This document shows positions 27,456 to 35,968 of a stretch of 64,000 bases of DNA, in pieces (positions within the stretch are counted from its first letter, which is position 1; each line of letters starts with the position of its first letter). The notes beneath the pieces are model-generated. The model made no database searches. It saw only the letters and a program-made list of their open reading frames with translations, and had not been told where the DNA came from. Source of the DNA: Clostridium_AT radicumherbarum (GTDB lineage: Bacteria > Bacillota > Clostridia > Clostridiales > Clostridiaceae); contig NZ_JBJHZY010000001.1 in NCBI RefSeq assembly GCF_045310525.1, forward strand, positions 930,001 through 994,000. The letters are read 5' to 3'. The position numbers and the translations under genes were made by a program.

Positions 27456-27773
27456 TTAAAGTCCTAAATGGACTTTAACGGGCAATCTACGAGTGGCAAC
27501 GAGTGCGTCAGATTGCCCAGTGGGCGCAGCCAAAGTCCTAAATGGACTTTAACGGGCAATCTACGAGTGGCAACGAGTACGTCAGATTGCCCAGTGGGCG
27601 CAGCCAAAGTCCTAAATGGACTTTAACGGGCAATCTACGAGTGGCAACGAGTACGTNNNNNNNNNNNNNNNNNNNNNNNNNNNNNNNNNNNNNNNNNNNN
27701 NNNNNNNNNNNNNNNNNNNNNNNNNNNNNNNNNNNNNNNNNNNNNNNNNNGTACGTCAGATTGCCCAGTGTTC
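27456..27773 (+). repeat. tandem array of the two-hairpin element, interrupted by an assembly gap
   Basis: At least three units with 74-bp period start at 27456 (hairpin 1), 27532 and 27606; a final half unit lies at 27751-27773 after a run of 94 N. In unit 1, hairpin 1 is TTAAAGTCC/GGACTTTAA and hairpin 2 is GGGCAATCT (27480-27488) / AGATTGCCC (27510-27518). The array is flanked on both sides by TAAAGGAGG (27447-27455 and 27778-27786). It fills the space between ATPase and permease genes of one operon. Confidence 0.85.
27657..27750. other. assembly gap (94 N)
   Basis: The gap lies inside the tandem repeat. GTACGT occurs on both sides of it, so the contig ends may overlap. The 100-nt distance between the two GTACGT is not a multiple of the 74-bp unit, so the gap length is not reliable. 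Confidence 0.95.
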
Positions 27774-27795
27774 CGAGTAAAGGAGGAGAATATAA

Positions 27796-28950
27796 ATGTT
27801 TTTTCATAGCTATATATATAGGCTTAAATGTATTGTAAGAGATAAGCAAACCATGTTTTGGACTTTCTTATTCCCAATACTTTTAGCTACTTTATTCAAT
27901 ATGGCTTTTTCAAACCTTTCTAATGTAGAAAATTTTTCTAAAATAAAGATTGGAATAGTTAATAATGAGGAATATAAAAAGAGCACAGACTTTATAAAAG
28001 CAATAGGTTCTGTTTCAGGTTCTGATAAAAACGCAGGTAAAAGCAATATGTTCGATGTAACTTATACATCAAAGGAAGAAGCAGATAAACTGCTTCAAGA
28101 CAGTAAAATCGAAGGCTACATTTATTTTGATAATGGAATAAATCTTGTTTTGGAGAAAACAGGGATAAATCAAACTATTATAAAAAGTTTTCTAGATGAC
28201 TTCAAACAAACCTCATCTACAGTGGTAACAATCCTAAGTAAAAATCCTACTGCAGCTCAAAGTGGGCTTTTAAATACTATTTCAGACAGAAATGATTATC
28301 TTAAGGAAGTGACTGCAAGTAGTGCTGCCCCTGATACTACTGTAAATTACTTTTATACCTTAATTGCAATGGCTTGTTTGTATGGAAGCTTTTGTGGAAT
28401 GAAGGAGATAAACGCCATACAGGCTAATATATCTTCACAGGGAGCAAGACTTAATATGGTTCCCACACATAAGATGAAGGTATTCATGGCTTCAGCCTTT
28501 GCTGCAGCAACAGTTCAGCTGGTTAATATATTTATTTTGCTTGGGTATTTGAGTTTGATACTAAAGATTAGCTTCGGAACTCAATTTGGCTATATAGCCC
28601 TGACTTGTTTAGTAGGTACAATTACAGGAGTTGCCTTTGGTACTTGCGTTGCATCAATAATCACAAAAAGTGAGGGCCTTAAAGTTGCAATTCTCATAGG
28701 AGTCACTATGATTATGTCATTTTTATCAGGTATGATGTACGATAAAATGAAATATATAATTACTACAAATGTGCCTATTCTAGGATATTTAAATCCGGCA
28801 AATTTAATTACAGACTGCTTTTATACTCTTTACTACTATAATACCCATACACGGTTTTTCACGGATATAGCTGTGCTTTGTATGTTTAGTGCAGTTTTCA
28901 GCATAATTACCTACTTCGCAGTAAGGAGGCAAAAATATGCAAGTTTATAA
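27796..28950 (+). CDS. ABC-2 type exporter permease
   Basis: 384-aa permease: one N-terminal helix (TMFWTFLFPILLATLF), a large extracytoplasmic domain (about residues 45-185) and five to six C-terminal helices, the ABC2_membrane_3 layout. AAAGGAGG ribosome site, provided at the end of the repeat array, 9 nt before ATG. It overlaps the next permease by 14 nt. Confidence 0.88.
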   Translation: MFFHSYIYRLKCIVRDKQTMFWTFLFPILLATLFNMAFSNLSNVENFSKIKIGIVNNEEYKKSTDFIKAIGSVSGSDKNAGKSNMFDVTYTSKEEADKLLQDSKIEGYIYFDNGINLVLEKTGINQTIIKSFLDDFKQTSSTVVTILSKNPTAAQSGLLNTISDRNDYLKEVTASSAAPDTTVNYFYTLIAMACLYGSFCGMKEINAIQANISSQGARLNMVPTHKMKVFMASAFAAATVQLVNIFILLGYLSLILKISFGTQFGYIALTCLVGTITGVAFGTCVASIITKSEGLKVAILIGVTMIMSFLSGMMYDKMKYIITTNVPILGYLNPANLITDCFYTLYYYNTHTRFFTDIAVLCMFSAVFSIITYFAVRRQKYASL

Positions 28951-30103
28951 AGCTTTTTTTAAGATAATATTAAAAAATATAAATCAAATTATGATATATG
29001 TTGTGGTATTTGTATCCTTGGCAATAGGTTTAGCAAATACAAATAGCAATCCTGTGAACTCAAGCTTTACAGAAACAAAAGTTAATATAGCATTTATAAA
29101 TTATGATACGAATTCAAAAATTGTAGAAGGTTTAAGGGATTATCTCAGCAAGAATACCAATATTGTAGATATCCCAGATGACACCCAAAAGCTACAAGAT
29201 GCCTTATTTTTTAGGCAGGTAGAATACATTGTAAAGGTACCTAAGGGCTTCACAGAAGGGCTTTCAAGGGGAGAAGCAATGAAGCTTGAAAAGACTACTG
29301 TTCCAAGCTCATCTAGCGCAATATTTGTTGACAGTATAATTAATAAATATTTAAATACTGCAAAAATCTATATGGGAAGTATGGGCAATTTATCTCAGGA
29401 ACAGCTTATAAGTTATATAAATAAGGATATGGCACAGAAGACTCAGGTTAAGATGCTTACCTCTGAGGATGAAAATTCTAAAAATGAAAAACGTGCCTAC
29501 TATTTTAACTACATGGCCTATTCCTTGTTCTCAATATTAATTTTAGGTGTTTGTTCAGTTATGCTTGTCTTTAACAATACTGATTTAAAAAAGAGAAATC
29601 TTTGCTCACCAATAAAGCTTAAGAACATGAACTTTCAATTGATACTAGGAAACTTTAGTTATGCGGTGCTTGCCTGGTTTATAATGATTTTCACAGGCAT
29701 TGTCATGTACGGCAGTTATATGTTCACTGCCAGGGGTCTCTTGCTTCTATTAAACTCCTTTATATTTACTTTGGCAGCACTTAGCATAAGCTTTTTAATA
29801 GGAAATGTAATAAAGAGTAAAAGTGCAATGTCAGCAGCAGCAAATGTCTTTTCTTTAGGAACCTGTTTTATAAGTGGAGTGTTTGTGCCTCAGGCTCTTC
29901 TAGGTAAAACAGTATTAAGAGCTGCAAGCTTTACACCAAACTATTGGTATGTAAAAACCAATAATAGTATAGCTAACATGGTTAACATGAATATGGAAAA
30001 TCTTGCACCAATATTTTTGAATATGCTTGTTGTAGTGGGATTTGCCGCGGCAGTACTTGCTGTGACACTTGTGGTTATAAAACAAAAGAGAATGAGCAAT
30101 TAA
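28937..30103 (+). CDS. ABC-2 type exporter permease
   Basis: 388-aa paralogue of the preceding permease with the same layout: a first helix at about residues 12-32, an external domain, then a C-terminal membrane block with the PxxLxxSG-like ISGVFVPQALLGK segment. The two probably form a heterodimeric channel with the ATPase. Translationally coupled through a 14-nt overlap. Confidence 0.88.
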   Translation: MQVYKAFFKIILKNINQIMIYVVVFVSLAIGLANTNSNPVNSSFTETKVNIAFINYDTNSKIVEGLRDYLSKNTNIVDIPDDTQKLQDALFFRQVEYIVKVPKGFTEGLSRGEAMKLEKTTVPSSSSAIFVDSIINKYLNTAKIYMGSMGNLSQEQLISYINKDMAQKTQVKMLTSEDENSKNEKRAYYFNYMAYSLFSILILGVCSVMLVFNNTDLKKRNLCSPIKLKNMNFQLILGNFSYAVLAWFIMIFTGIVMYGSYMFTARGLLLLLNSFIFTLAALSISFLIGNVIKSKSAMSAAANVFSLGTCFISGVFVPQALLGKTVLRAASFTPNYWYVKTNNSIANMVNMNMENLAPIFLNMLVVVGFAAAVLAVTLVVIKQKRMSN

Positions 30104-30132
30104 TAAGAGCAAAATTAAGGAGCGAGAATTAT

Positions 30133-30168
30133 AAAAATACCAAGGGAAATATACCTTGGTATTTTTTA
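30133..30168 (+). terminator. terminator of the exporter operon
   Basis: Stem AATACCAAGG / CCTTGGTATT with T tract. Confidence 0.88.
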
Positions 30169-30207
30169 TTGTAAAATCCTAAGTAGCAATAAGTATCTTT
30201 TAATAGG

Positions 30208-30236
30208 TTGACATGCATATTTATGCATACTATAAT
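30208..30236 (+). promoter_or_regulatory. larA-like gene promoter with operator in the spacer
   Basis: TTGACA (30208-30213), 17-nt spacer, TATAAT (30231-30236), a full consensus match. The spacer is filled by the 16-bp palindrome ATGCATATTTATGCAT (30213-30228), a likely repressor site. A related TGCATA motif is at the solute-binding protein promoter 1.4 kb downstream. Confidence 0.8.
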
Positions 30237-30268
30237 ATATTCTAACTAATTATAAAGGGGATAATATT

Positions 30269-31546
30269 ATGAACATATCAATGAAATATGGAAGTAAAGC
30301 TTTTAATTTAAATTTTGAATATGAAAATATAAAAATTATAAGCAGCTTACCTACAGAAAATATAAAAAGCGAAGATGTAATATTAAAAGCAGCTATGCAA
30401 AATCCTATAGACAGCCCAAGATTAAAGGATATAGTGAAACCTAATGAGGACATATGCATTGTAATACCAGATATTACAAGACTATGGCAAAAACCTTCAG
30501 TATACTTACCTTATATTATTAAAGAGCTTCAGAAAGCAGGGGTAGAAGATAAAAATATTCACTTTCTATGCGCGCTTGGAACACATAGAAAGCTAAATGA
30601 AGAAGAGCATAAATTAATTGTTGGAGAAGAGCTTTTTAATAGGTTTAAGATTACGGATCATGACTCTAGAGATGAGAGTAAGCTTCTATATGTTGGAACT
30701 ACATCTTTTGGAACTGAAGTCTATATAAATAAATTAGCACTTCAATGTAAACACATCATACTTGCTGGTGGAATTGTGTTTCATGATTTAGCTGGATTCG
30801 GTGGTGGAAGAAAAGGAATCATGCCAGGCATAAGTTCTTATAAAACTGTTATGCAGCATCATTCTATTTCCTTAAACCCCAATGGAGCAGGAAGCAATTC
30901 AAAGGTGAGAGCAGCACTTTTGGAAGGAAACCCTTTCAATGATGATATGATGGAAGCTGCTGCTTTTGTAAAACCATCTTTCTTATTTAATGTAATATTA
31001 GATTCAGAAGGCAATTTTACAGCAGCGGTGGCTGGAAATTATGTTACGGCTCATAAAAAAGGGTGTGAAATATTAAAATCAATTGATAGCTCTAATATTA
31101 AAGAAAAAGCTGATGTTGTTATTGCATCTTGCGGAGGATACCCTAAAGACATTGACCTTTATCAGGGCTCAAAAGCTCTAAGTAATGCGGTACCAGCAGT
31201 AAAAGAAGGTGGTACTATTATTTTGCTAGCAGAATGTATTGAAGGCTTAGGACATGAGGACATGAACCACATATTTTATGACTTTAAAAATAATATTGAA
31301 AGAGAACAGGAAGTAAGAAGAGATTATACTATTGCAAGGTTTTTTGCCTTTGTAATCTGTGAAATGGCTATTAAATATAATTTGGTACTTGTATCATTCA
31401 TGGATGTACATGCTTTAGACTGCTGTAATATCAAAATTACAAGAACACTAGAGGAAGCTATAAACTGCTCAGAAAAAGCCATAAAAAATGCAAATCTAAT
31501 TTACTTAATGCCAACAGCTGGAAATACATTGCCTATTTTGCTTTAA
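30269..31546 (+). CDS. LarA-like nickel-pincer lactate racemase family protein
   Basis: 425-aa LarA (DUF2088) homologue. It has the DDxTR-like nucleotide-proximal segment (IPDITRLWQ), GTHR with the catalytic-type His, FHDLAGFGGGRKGIMPG with the second His and the Lys that carries the pincer cofactor in LarA, and a C-terminal domain. The family catalyses racemisation or epimerisation of 2-hydroxyacids. The cofactor-synthesis genes larB/C/E are not in the window. A role in feeding the lactate dehydrogenase operon at 13.2-16.6 kb is possible but inferred; other 2-hydroxyacid substrates are equally possible. Confidence 0.82.
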   Translation: MNISMKYGSKAFNLNFEYENIKIISSLPTENIKSEDVILKAAMQNPIDSPRLKDIVKPNEDICIVIPDITRLWQKPSVYLPYIIKELQKAGVEDKNIHFLCALGTHRKLNEEEHKLIVGEELFNRFKITDHDSRDESKLLYVGTTSFGTEVYINKLALQCKHIILAGGIVFHDLAGFGGGRKGIMPGISSYKTVMQHHSISLNPNGAGSNSKVRAALLEGNPFNDDMMEAAAFVKPSFLFNVILDSEGNFTAAVAGNYVTAHKKGCEILKSIDSSNIKEKADVVIASCGGYPKDIDLYQGSKALSNAVPAVKEGGTIILLAECIEGLGHEDMNHIFYDFKNNIEREQEVRRDYTIARFFAFVICEMAIKYNLVLVSFMDVHALDCCNIKITRTLEEAINCSEKAIKNANLIYLMPTAGNTLPILL

Positions 31547-31580
31547 TATAATTTTCAGGAAATTTTTTTTAAAAAACCTA

Positions 31581-31609
31581 TTGCATATTTATAATAAATT
31601 GCGTATAAT
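31581..31609 (+). promoter_or_regulatory. promoter of the solute-binding protein gene with TGCATA motifs
   Basis: TTGCAT (31581-31586), 17-nt spacer, TATAAT (31604-31609). The -35 region reads TTGCATATTTAT and ATGCATATAT follows the -10, echoing the palindrome at the larA-like promoter. Confidence 0.65.
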
Positions 31610-31653
31610 CATGCATATATTATTAATAAATCAAACAATAGGGGGCTTTTTAA

Positions 31654-32454
31654 ATGAAAAAATGTATGTTGAAAAAATTTATTGCAGTTTCGGTGGCAGC
31701 GTCTATGGTGTTTACATTATCTGCTTGTGGTAAAAAGAGTCAGAATAATCTTTTAACAAAAGGAACTTTAACTATTGGCACAAGTGCAGATTATCCGCCA
31801 TATGAATTTCACAAGGAAGTAAACGGAAAAGATACAATTGTTGGCTTTGACTTAATGATAGCTGATGAAATTGCTAAAGATTTAGGTGTTAAAGTGGAAG
31901 TTAAAGATATGCAGTTTGATGGTTTATTAGCAGCTCTGCAGGGGAAGAAAGTGGATATGGTTATTGCTGGCATGAATCCAACTGCTGAAAGAGCAAAAGC
32001 AGTTGACTTTTCTAAAGTTTACTATGTAGCTGTGCAGTCAGTTATAGTTAGAGCTGAAGATAAGGAAAAATTAAAGTCACTTGAAGATTTAAAGGGTAAG
32101 AAGGTTGGGGTTCAAAAGGCTACGACTCAGGAAAAGATTGCTGGGGAGCAAATAAAAGGTGCAGAAATAGTATCTTTAGGAAAACTTCCTGATTTGGTTG
32201 TTGCACTTAAGAGTAAAAAGGTAGATGCAGTAGTAGTAGAATTACCAGTTGCACAATCTTTTGCAGATAAGAATTCTGAAATCTTTGTTTCTGGCATGAA
32301 GTTTAGCACAGAAACAGCACAAAAGGGGGCAGCTATAGCAATTTATAAAGGAAATACAGCGCTATTAAATGATGTAAATAAAACTTTAGATAGACTTATG
32401 AAAGAAGATAAAATTAGCAAATTTGTTACAGATGCAAATAGCATGACTGATTAG
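31654..32454 (+). CDS. polar amino acid ABC transporter substrate-binding lipoprotein
   Basis: SBP_bac_3 family protein of 266 aa with lipobox LSAC (Cys25) and the family blocks TSADYPPYEF, GFDLMIADEIA and ADxxxAGM (MVIAGMNPTAER). It binds amino acids outside the cell. No permease or ATPase genes are adjacent, so it is an orphan binding protein, either sharing a transporter encoded elsewhere or sensing. It is followed 21 nt later by an aminotransferase. Confidence 0.9.
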   Translation: MKKCMLKKFIAVSVAASMVFTLSACGKKSQNNLLTKGTLTIGTSADYPPYEFHKEVNGKDTIVGFDLMIADEIAKDLGVKVEVKDMQFDGLLAALQGKKVDMVIAGMNPTAERAKAVDFSKVYYVAVQSVIVRAEDKEKLKSLEDLKGKKVGVQKATTQEKIAGEQIKGAEIVSLGKLPDLVVALKSKKVDAVVVELPVAQSFADKNSEIFVSGMKFSTETAQKGAAIAIYKGNTALLNDVNKTLDRLMKEDKISKFVTDANSMTD

Positions 32455-32475
32455 TGAAAAATGGGGGCATAAATT

Positions 32476-33630
32476 ATGCAGCGTAGATTTTTAGCAAAAA
32501 AGTACTTAAATTATGAACCTACCCCGATGTCTTCAAATTCCTCACTCCTAGGAGATAAAGATATTATCAATTTAAGCATTGGAGATCCAGATTTGATTAC
32601 TAATAAAATAATAATTGAGGAAGCCTTTAAGGATGCAGTTAAGGGGCATACAAAGTATACAAAGCCTTCTGGAAATCCGGAACTTAAAACAGAAATTATA
32701 AAGTTTTATAAAGAGGAATATAAGATTACTGTAATGGAATCGGAAATAATGGTTACTGTTGGTGCCTGCCATGCAATGTACCTAGCACTGAAAGCAATAA
32801 TTGATGAAGGTGATGAAGTAATTGTACCAGAGCCATATTTTACTCCATATAAAGACCAAATTGAACAGGCTCAAGGTAAAATTGTTACGTTGGTAACATC
32901 TGAAGATGAAGGCTTTAATATTAACATAAATGAATTAGAGAAGTTAGTTAATGAGAACACAAAGGCAATAATAATTAATTCTCCTAATAATCCTACAGGT
33001 GCATGTTATGATAGAGGTACCTTAGAAGCATTGGCAAAGCTTGCAATTGAGAAAGATCTCATTATTATTTCAGATGAAGTATATGATGCCTTTATGTTTA
33101 AGGAGAAATTTACACCTATACTTTCTATCGATGGCATGAAAGAACGAAGTATTCTATTAGGAAGCTTTTCAAAAGGATATGCAATGACTGGATGGAGAAT
33201 TGGTTTTGCAATTGCTCCAGATTATATTATTAATTGCATTGTAGAAATAAATGAAGGCATATGTTTTTCAGCTCCTTCTATTTCCCAAAGAGGGGCAATT
33301 TATGCCTTGAAAAATAGAAATATTATTCAACCAGAAATCATCAGTGAATTTTATGAACGTATGGTATATGCAGCAAATCGATTAAATGAAATTAAGGGTA
33401 TAAGTGTTTTAGAACCCTTAGGTAGTATTTATTTATTCCCCAATATTAAAGGTACAGGAATGGCATCCGCTGAGTTTTCTGAATTTCTGCTTAAAAATGC
33501 TAAAGTTGCAGTGCTATCTGGTGATGGGTTTGGAGAAAGCGGCGAAGGCTATGTAAGAATAGCTTGCACTGTTAGCATAGAGCAGCTAAAAGAGGCTTTT
33601 GATAGAATCCAAAGATTACTTGAAGGTTAA
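32476..33630 (+). CDS. pyridoxal-phosphate aminotransferase, class I/II
   Basis: 384-aa fold-type I aminotransferase. Substrate/PLP residues in NSPNNPTGA, SDEVYDAF and the Schiff-base Lys in GSFSKGYAMTGWRIG are visible. It resembles aspartate/aromatic aminotransferases. The position after an amino-acid-binding protein suggests amino acid catabolism. GGGG ribosome site; ATG start. Confidence 0.9.
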   Translation: MQRRFLAKKYLNYEPTPMSSNSSLLGDKDIINLSIGDPDLITNKIIIEEAFKDAVKGHTKYTKPSGNPELKTEIIKFYKEEYKITVMESEIMVTVGACHAMYLALKAIIDEGDEVIVPEPYFTPYKDQIEQAQGKIVTLVTSEDEGFNININELEKLVNENTKAIIINSPNNPTGACYDRGTLEALAKLAIEKDLIIISDEVYDAFMFKEKFTPILSIDGMKERSILLGSFSKGYAMTGWRIGFAIAPDYIINCIVEINEGICFSAPSISQRGAIYALKNRNIIQPEIISEFYERMVYAANRLNEIKGISVLEPLGSIYLFPNIKGTGMASAEFSEFLLKNAKVAVLSGDGFGESGEGYVRIACTVSIEQLKEAFDRIQRLLEG

Positions 33631-33671
33631 AGACTCATTAGAAATATTTTATAAAAATTAATAGCTAAAAG

Positions 33672-33708
33672 AGCCATGGATTATAATTAAGTAGTCCATG
33701 GCTTTATT
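33672..33708 (+). terminator. terminator after the aminotransferase
   Basis: AGCCATGGA / TCCATGGCT stem with inner partial pairing and a T-rich tail. Confidence 0.82.
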
Positions 33709-33832
33709 AATTTAAGAATATTAAACTATGAATATCCATAGTATCATATGAAAAAGAATTAGAGCTCTGATATAATATGATAAAGAGTTTATGTTAACCG
33801 TTCTGGTTTTTAAAGAAAGGTCTTGATTTTTA

Positions 33833-34525
33833 ATGAAAGAGAAAGCAATTGCATATTTGAGGAAAAATCCATTGTTACATATAGGAATGCTTGAGCCAAT
33901 ACGTAGAGGTACTGCAGACATATTGTATGCTGAAACAGATGGTGTACTTATAAAAGAACAAAAAAGCAAAGCTTATATGATATCTGTAGACAAATTTGAA
34001 AAAGGGAAAGAATTAATAAATTGTATAGGAAAATGTAATCTCATACTTGCACATCAAAATTTTATGGTAGATTACATATCAAACAAATTTGGACTAACTA
34101 AAAAGCTTGAATGTCTTCAAGCGGTATATATGGATAAAAATAAGCTTAATGTCAAAAAAGAATTAGAAATAAGACAGTTAGAACAAGATCAAAGGGAAGT
34201 AATATTAGAACACTATGATAAATTATCCAATAATGAAATTGATGAAATATTAAAAAATGGGAAATTGTTTGGAGGCTTTAGGAATGGAACGCTTATAGGC
34301 TTTATCGGAAATCATTTGGAAGGGAGTATGGGACTACTCGAAATATTCCCTAAATATAGGCGCTTAGGCTATGGTACATTGCTTGAAAGCTATTTAGTCA
34401 ACCAAATGCTTGATAAAGACCTCATCCCATTTGCTCAGATTGAAATAGACAATGATAAGTCAAAAGCACTACATAATAAACTTGGATTTAAAATATCCCA
34501 GGATAGCGTGTATTGGGTATTTTAG
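33833..34525 (+). CDS. GNAT family N-acetyltransferase
   Basis: 230-aa protein. The C-terminal half carries the acetyl-CoA-binding GNAT pattern (FPKYRRLGYGTLLESYLVNQ, core RRLGYGTLLE) and ALHNKLGF near the end. The N-terminal half is a diverged GNAT-like or family-specific domain. Substrate unknown. Preceded by a TATAAT box and AAAGG ribosome site. Confidence 0.85.
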   Translation: MKEKAIAYLRKNPLLHIGMLEPIRRGTADILYAETDGVLIKEQKSKAYMISVDKFEKGKELINCIGKCNLILAHQNFMVDYISNKFGLTKKLECLQAVYMDKNKLNVKKELEIRQLEQDQREVILEHYDKLSNNEIDEILKNGKLFGGFRNGTLIGFIGNHLEGSMGLLEIFPKYRRLGYGTLLESYLVNQMLDKDLIPFAQIEIDNDKSKALHNKLGFKISQDSVYWVF

Positions 34526-34547
34526 TAAAGCATAAGGTGGGTTAATA

Positions 34548-34877
34548 ATGAAAGACGAGAAAACAAAGGAATTATCTAAAGTACACCAAAGTCTCATTAT
34601 GGTCTTAGATATTGTAGGTAAAGGGGACTTTGAAAAGAAGAAAGACACATATGTTATTAAATTTAAGGGTTTAGAAGATTATGCTATACATGTTAACGAA
34701 GAGGCTATAGAACTTAGAGTATTGACAACGAAATGGATTAAAGGAAGCTATGAGCCTGTAATGTCTAGTGAAATTTATAGGTCAGTAAATCAGGAGGAAC
34801 TAACTAATTTATCATATGAAGATAAGATTAAAAAAATTGAAAGTATTATAAAAGAGAATAAATTTAAATCTTACTAA
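34548..34877 (+). CDS. hypothetical protein, 109 aa
   Basis: Unrecognised charged protein, mostly beta/alpha with no Cys and no membrane segment. It starts 22 nt after the GNAT gene and 15 nt before the DUF92 gene, so it belongs to one small operon. No functional motif. Confidence 0.7.
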   Translation: MKDEKTKELSKVHQSLIMVLDIVGKGDFEKKKDTYVIKFKGLEDYAIHVNEEAIELRVLTTKWIKGSYEPVMSSEIYRSVNQEELTNLSYEDKIKKIESIIKENKFKSY

Positions 34878-34892
34878 TAGAGAGGCGGCATT

Positions 34893-35693
34893 ATGATAAG
34901 TATTTTAATAGGATTTATCTTCAGTGGATTTATAAGTTTAGCTGCGCTAATAAAAAAAGCTTTAAGCATTAGTGGTGCATTTGCTGCAACTATTCTTGGA
35001 ACTGTAATTTTTTACTTTGGAGGAATTTATCTTTCAGCAATAATGGTTGGCTTCTTTGCTTCTTCAAGTATTCTCACCATGTTTAAAAAGCATAGAAAAA
35101 CCATTACCTATGATATACATGAAAAGTCTGGCGGAAGAGATTACGTTCAGGTCTTAGCAAATGGAGGAGTAGGTTTAATCTTTGCTGCCTTGTGGTTTGC
35201 TACTAATAGGCCTGTATATCTCATTGCATTTACTGTTAGCTTTGCAGCAGCTAATGCAGATACTTGGGCTTCAGAAATAGGTATTCTAAGTAATGCCAAG
35301 CCTATATCTATATTGAATTTAAAAAAGGTGGAGAAGGGCGTTTCTGGAGCTATATCTATTCTTGGTACTATAAGTTCATTACTTGGTGCAGGCTTCATTG
35401 CAGCAATTTTTTTTATTGGTTATGTACTTAAGTTTGGGTTTAAAACTCAAGCAATAGTTTTTTCAATGGTTATAGTTATAGTAGGATTTGCAGGATGTAT
35501 TATTGATAGCTTACTTGGTGCAACCATTCAAGCGAAATATCGTTGTGAAATTTGCGGAAAAATAACAGAGAGAAAAGTTCATCATGAAAGAAGTACGAAG
35601 CTAGTAGCAGGATTGAAATTTATAAATAATGATACAGTAAATTTTATAAGCGTTTTGTCTGCAGCTCTAATAACACTAATTCTATTTTATTAG
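34893..35693 (+). CDS. DUF92 family integral membrane protein
   Basis: 266-aa membrane protein with six to seven helices and the conserved HEKSGGRDYVQVLANGGVG, FAAANADTWASEIG and GCIIDSLLGATIQ blocks of the DUF92 family. Plant and algal relatives act as phytyl-phosphate kinases and others resemble CTP-dependent dolichol kinases; activity in clostridia is unknown. AGAGGCGG ribosome site. Confidence 0.85.
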   Translation: MISILIGFIFSGFISLAALIKKALSISGAFAATILGTVIFYFGGIYLSAIMVGFFASSSILTMFKKHRKTITYDIHEKSGGRDYVQVLANGGVGLIFAALWFATNRPVYLIAFTVSFAAANADTWASEIGILSNAKPISILNLKKVEKGVSGAISILGTISSLLGAGFIAAIFFIGYVLKFGFKTQAIVFSMVIVIVGFAGCIIDSLLGATIQAKYRCEICGKITERKVHHERSTKLVAGLKFINNDTVNFISVLSAALITLILFY

Positions 35694-35714
35694 AATAATG
35701 AGGTTTGTATATAA

Positions 35715-35743
35715 TTTACTGCAATATGTATTTATGGTATAAT
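35715..35743 (+). promoter_or_regulatory. promoter of the lipoprotein-radical SAM operon
   Basis: TTTACT, 17-nt spacer, TATAAT (35738-35743), 30 nt before the lipoprotein ATG. The -35 is weak. Confidence 0.5.
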
Positions 35744-35772
35744 TATACTATAAGGTTAAGGGAGGAATTAAA

Positions 35773-35967
35773 ATGGCAAAGCAGGTTAAAAAATTATATA
35801 GACTCTTAGCTTGGTTTTTCTCTATAGCTATTGCAGCAGGTACATTAGTTGGTTGTGTTGGATCTAAATATGGACCGCCAGCTACAAAGTATGGTCCTCC
35901 TGCAGCAAAGTATGGACCGCCAGCAGTAAGTGATACTATTGATAAATCAAAAGGAAACGTGAATTAA
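35773..35967 (+). CDS. radical SAM-associated small lipoprotein with three KYGPPA repeats
   Basis: 64-aa putative lipoprotein: basic N-terminus, hydrophobic helix, lipobox LVGC (Cys28), then three exact seven-residue units KYGPPA(T/A/V) at residues 32-52 and a short polar tail. The 21-bp DNA units differ at silent positions, so the repeat is kept at protein level. The stop codon is one base before the radical SAM gene. This pairing matches the rSAM/lipoprotein system described for Bacteroidetes (TIGR04133/TIGR04134 type); the lipoprotein is the probable peptide substrate. The modification is unknown; Tyr or Pro of the repeat are the natural targets. Confidence 0.8.
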   Translation: MAKQVKKLYRLLAWFFSIAIAAGTLVGCVGSKYGPPATKYGPPAAKYGPPAVSDTIDKSKGNVN

Positions 35968-35968
35968 C

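Noticed and set aside
27456..27773. Tandem 74-bp repeats considered as a CRISPR array
   Set aside because: Units are contiguous copies without unique spacers and contain two internal hairpins; no cas genes are near.
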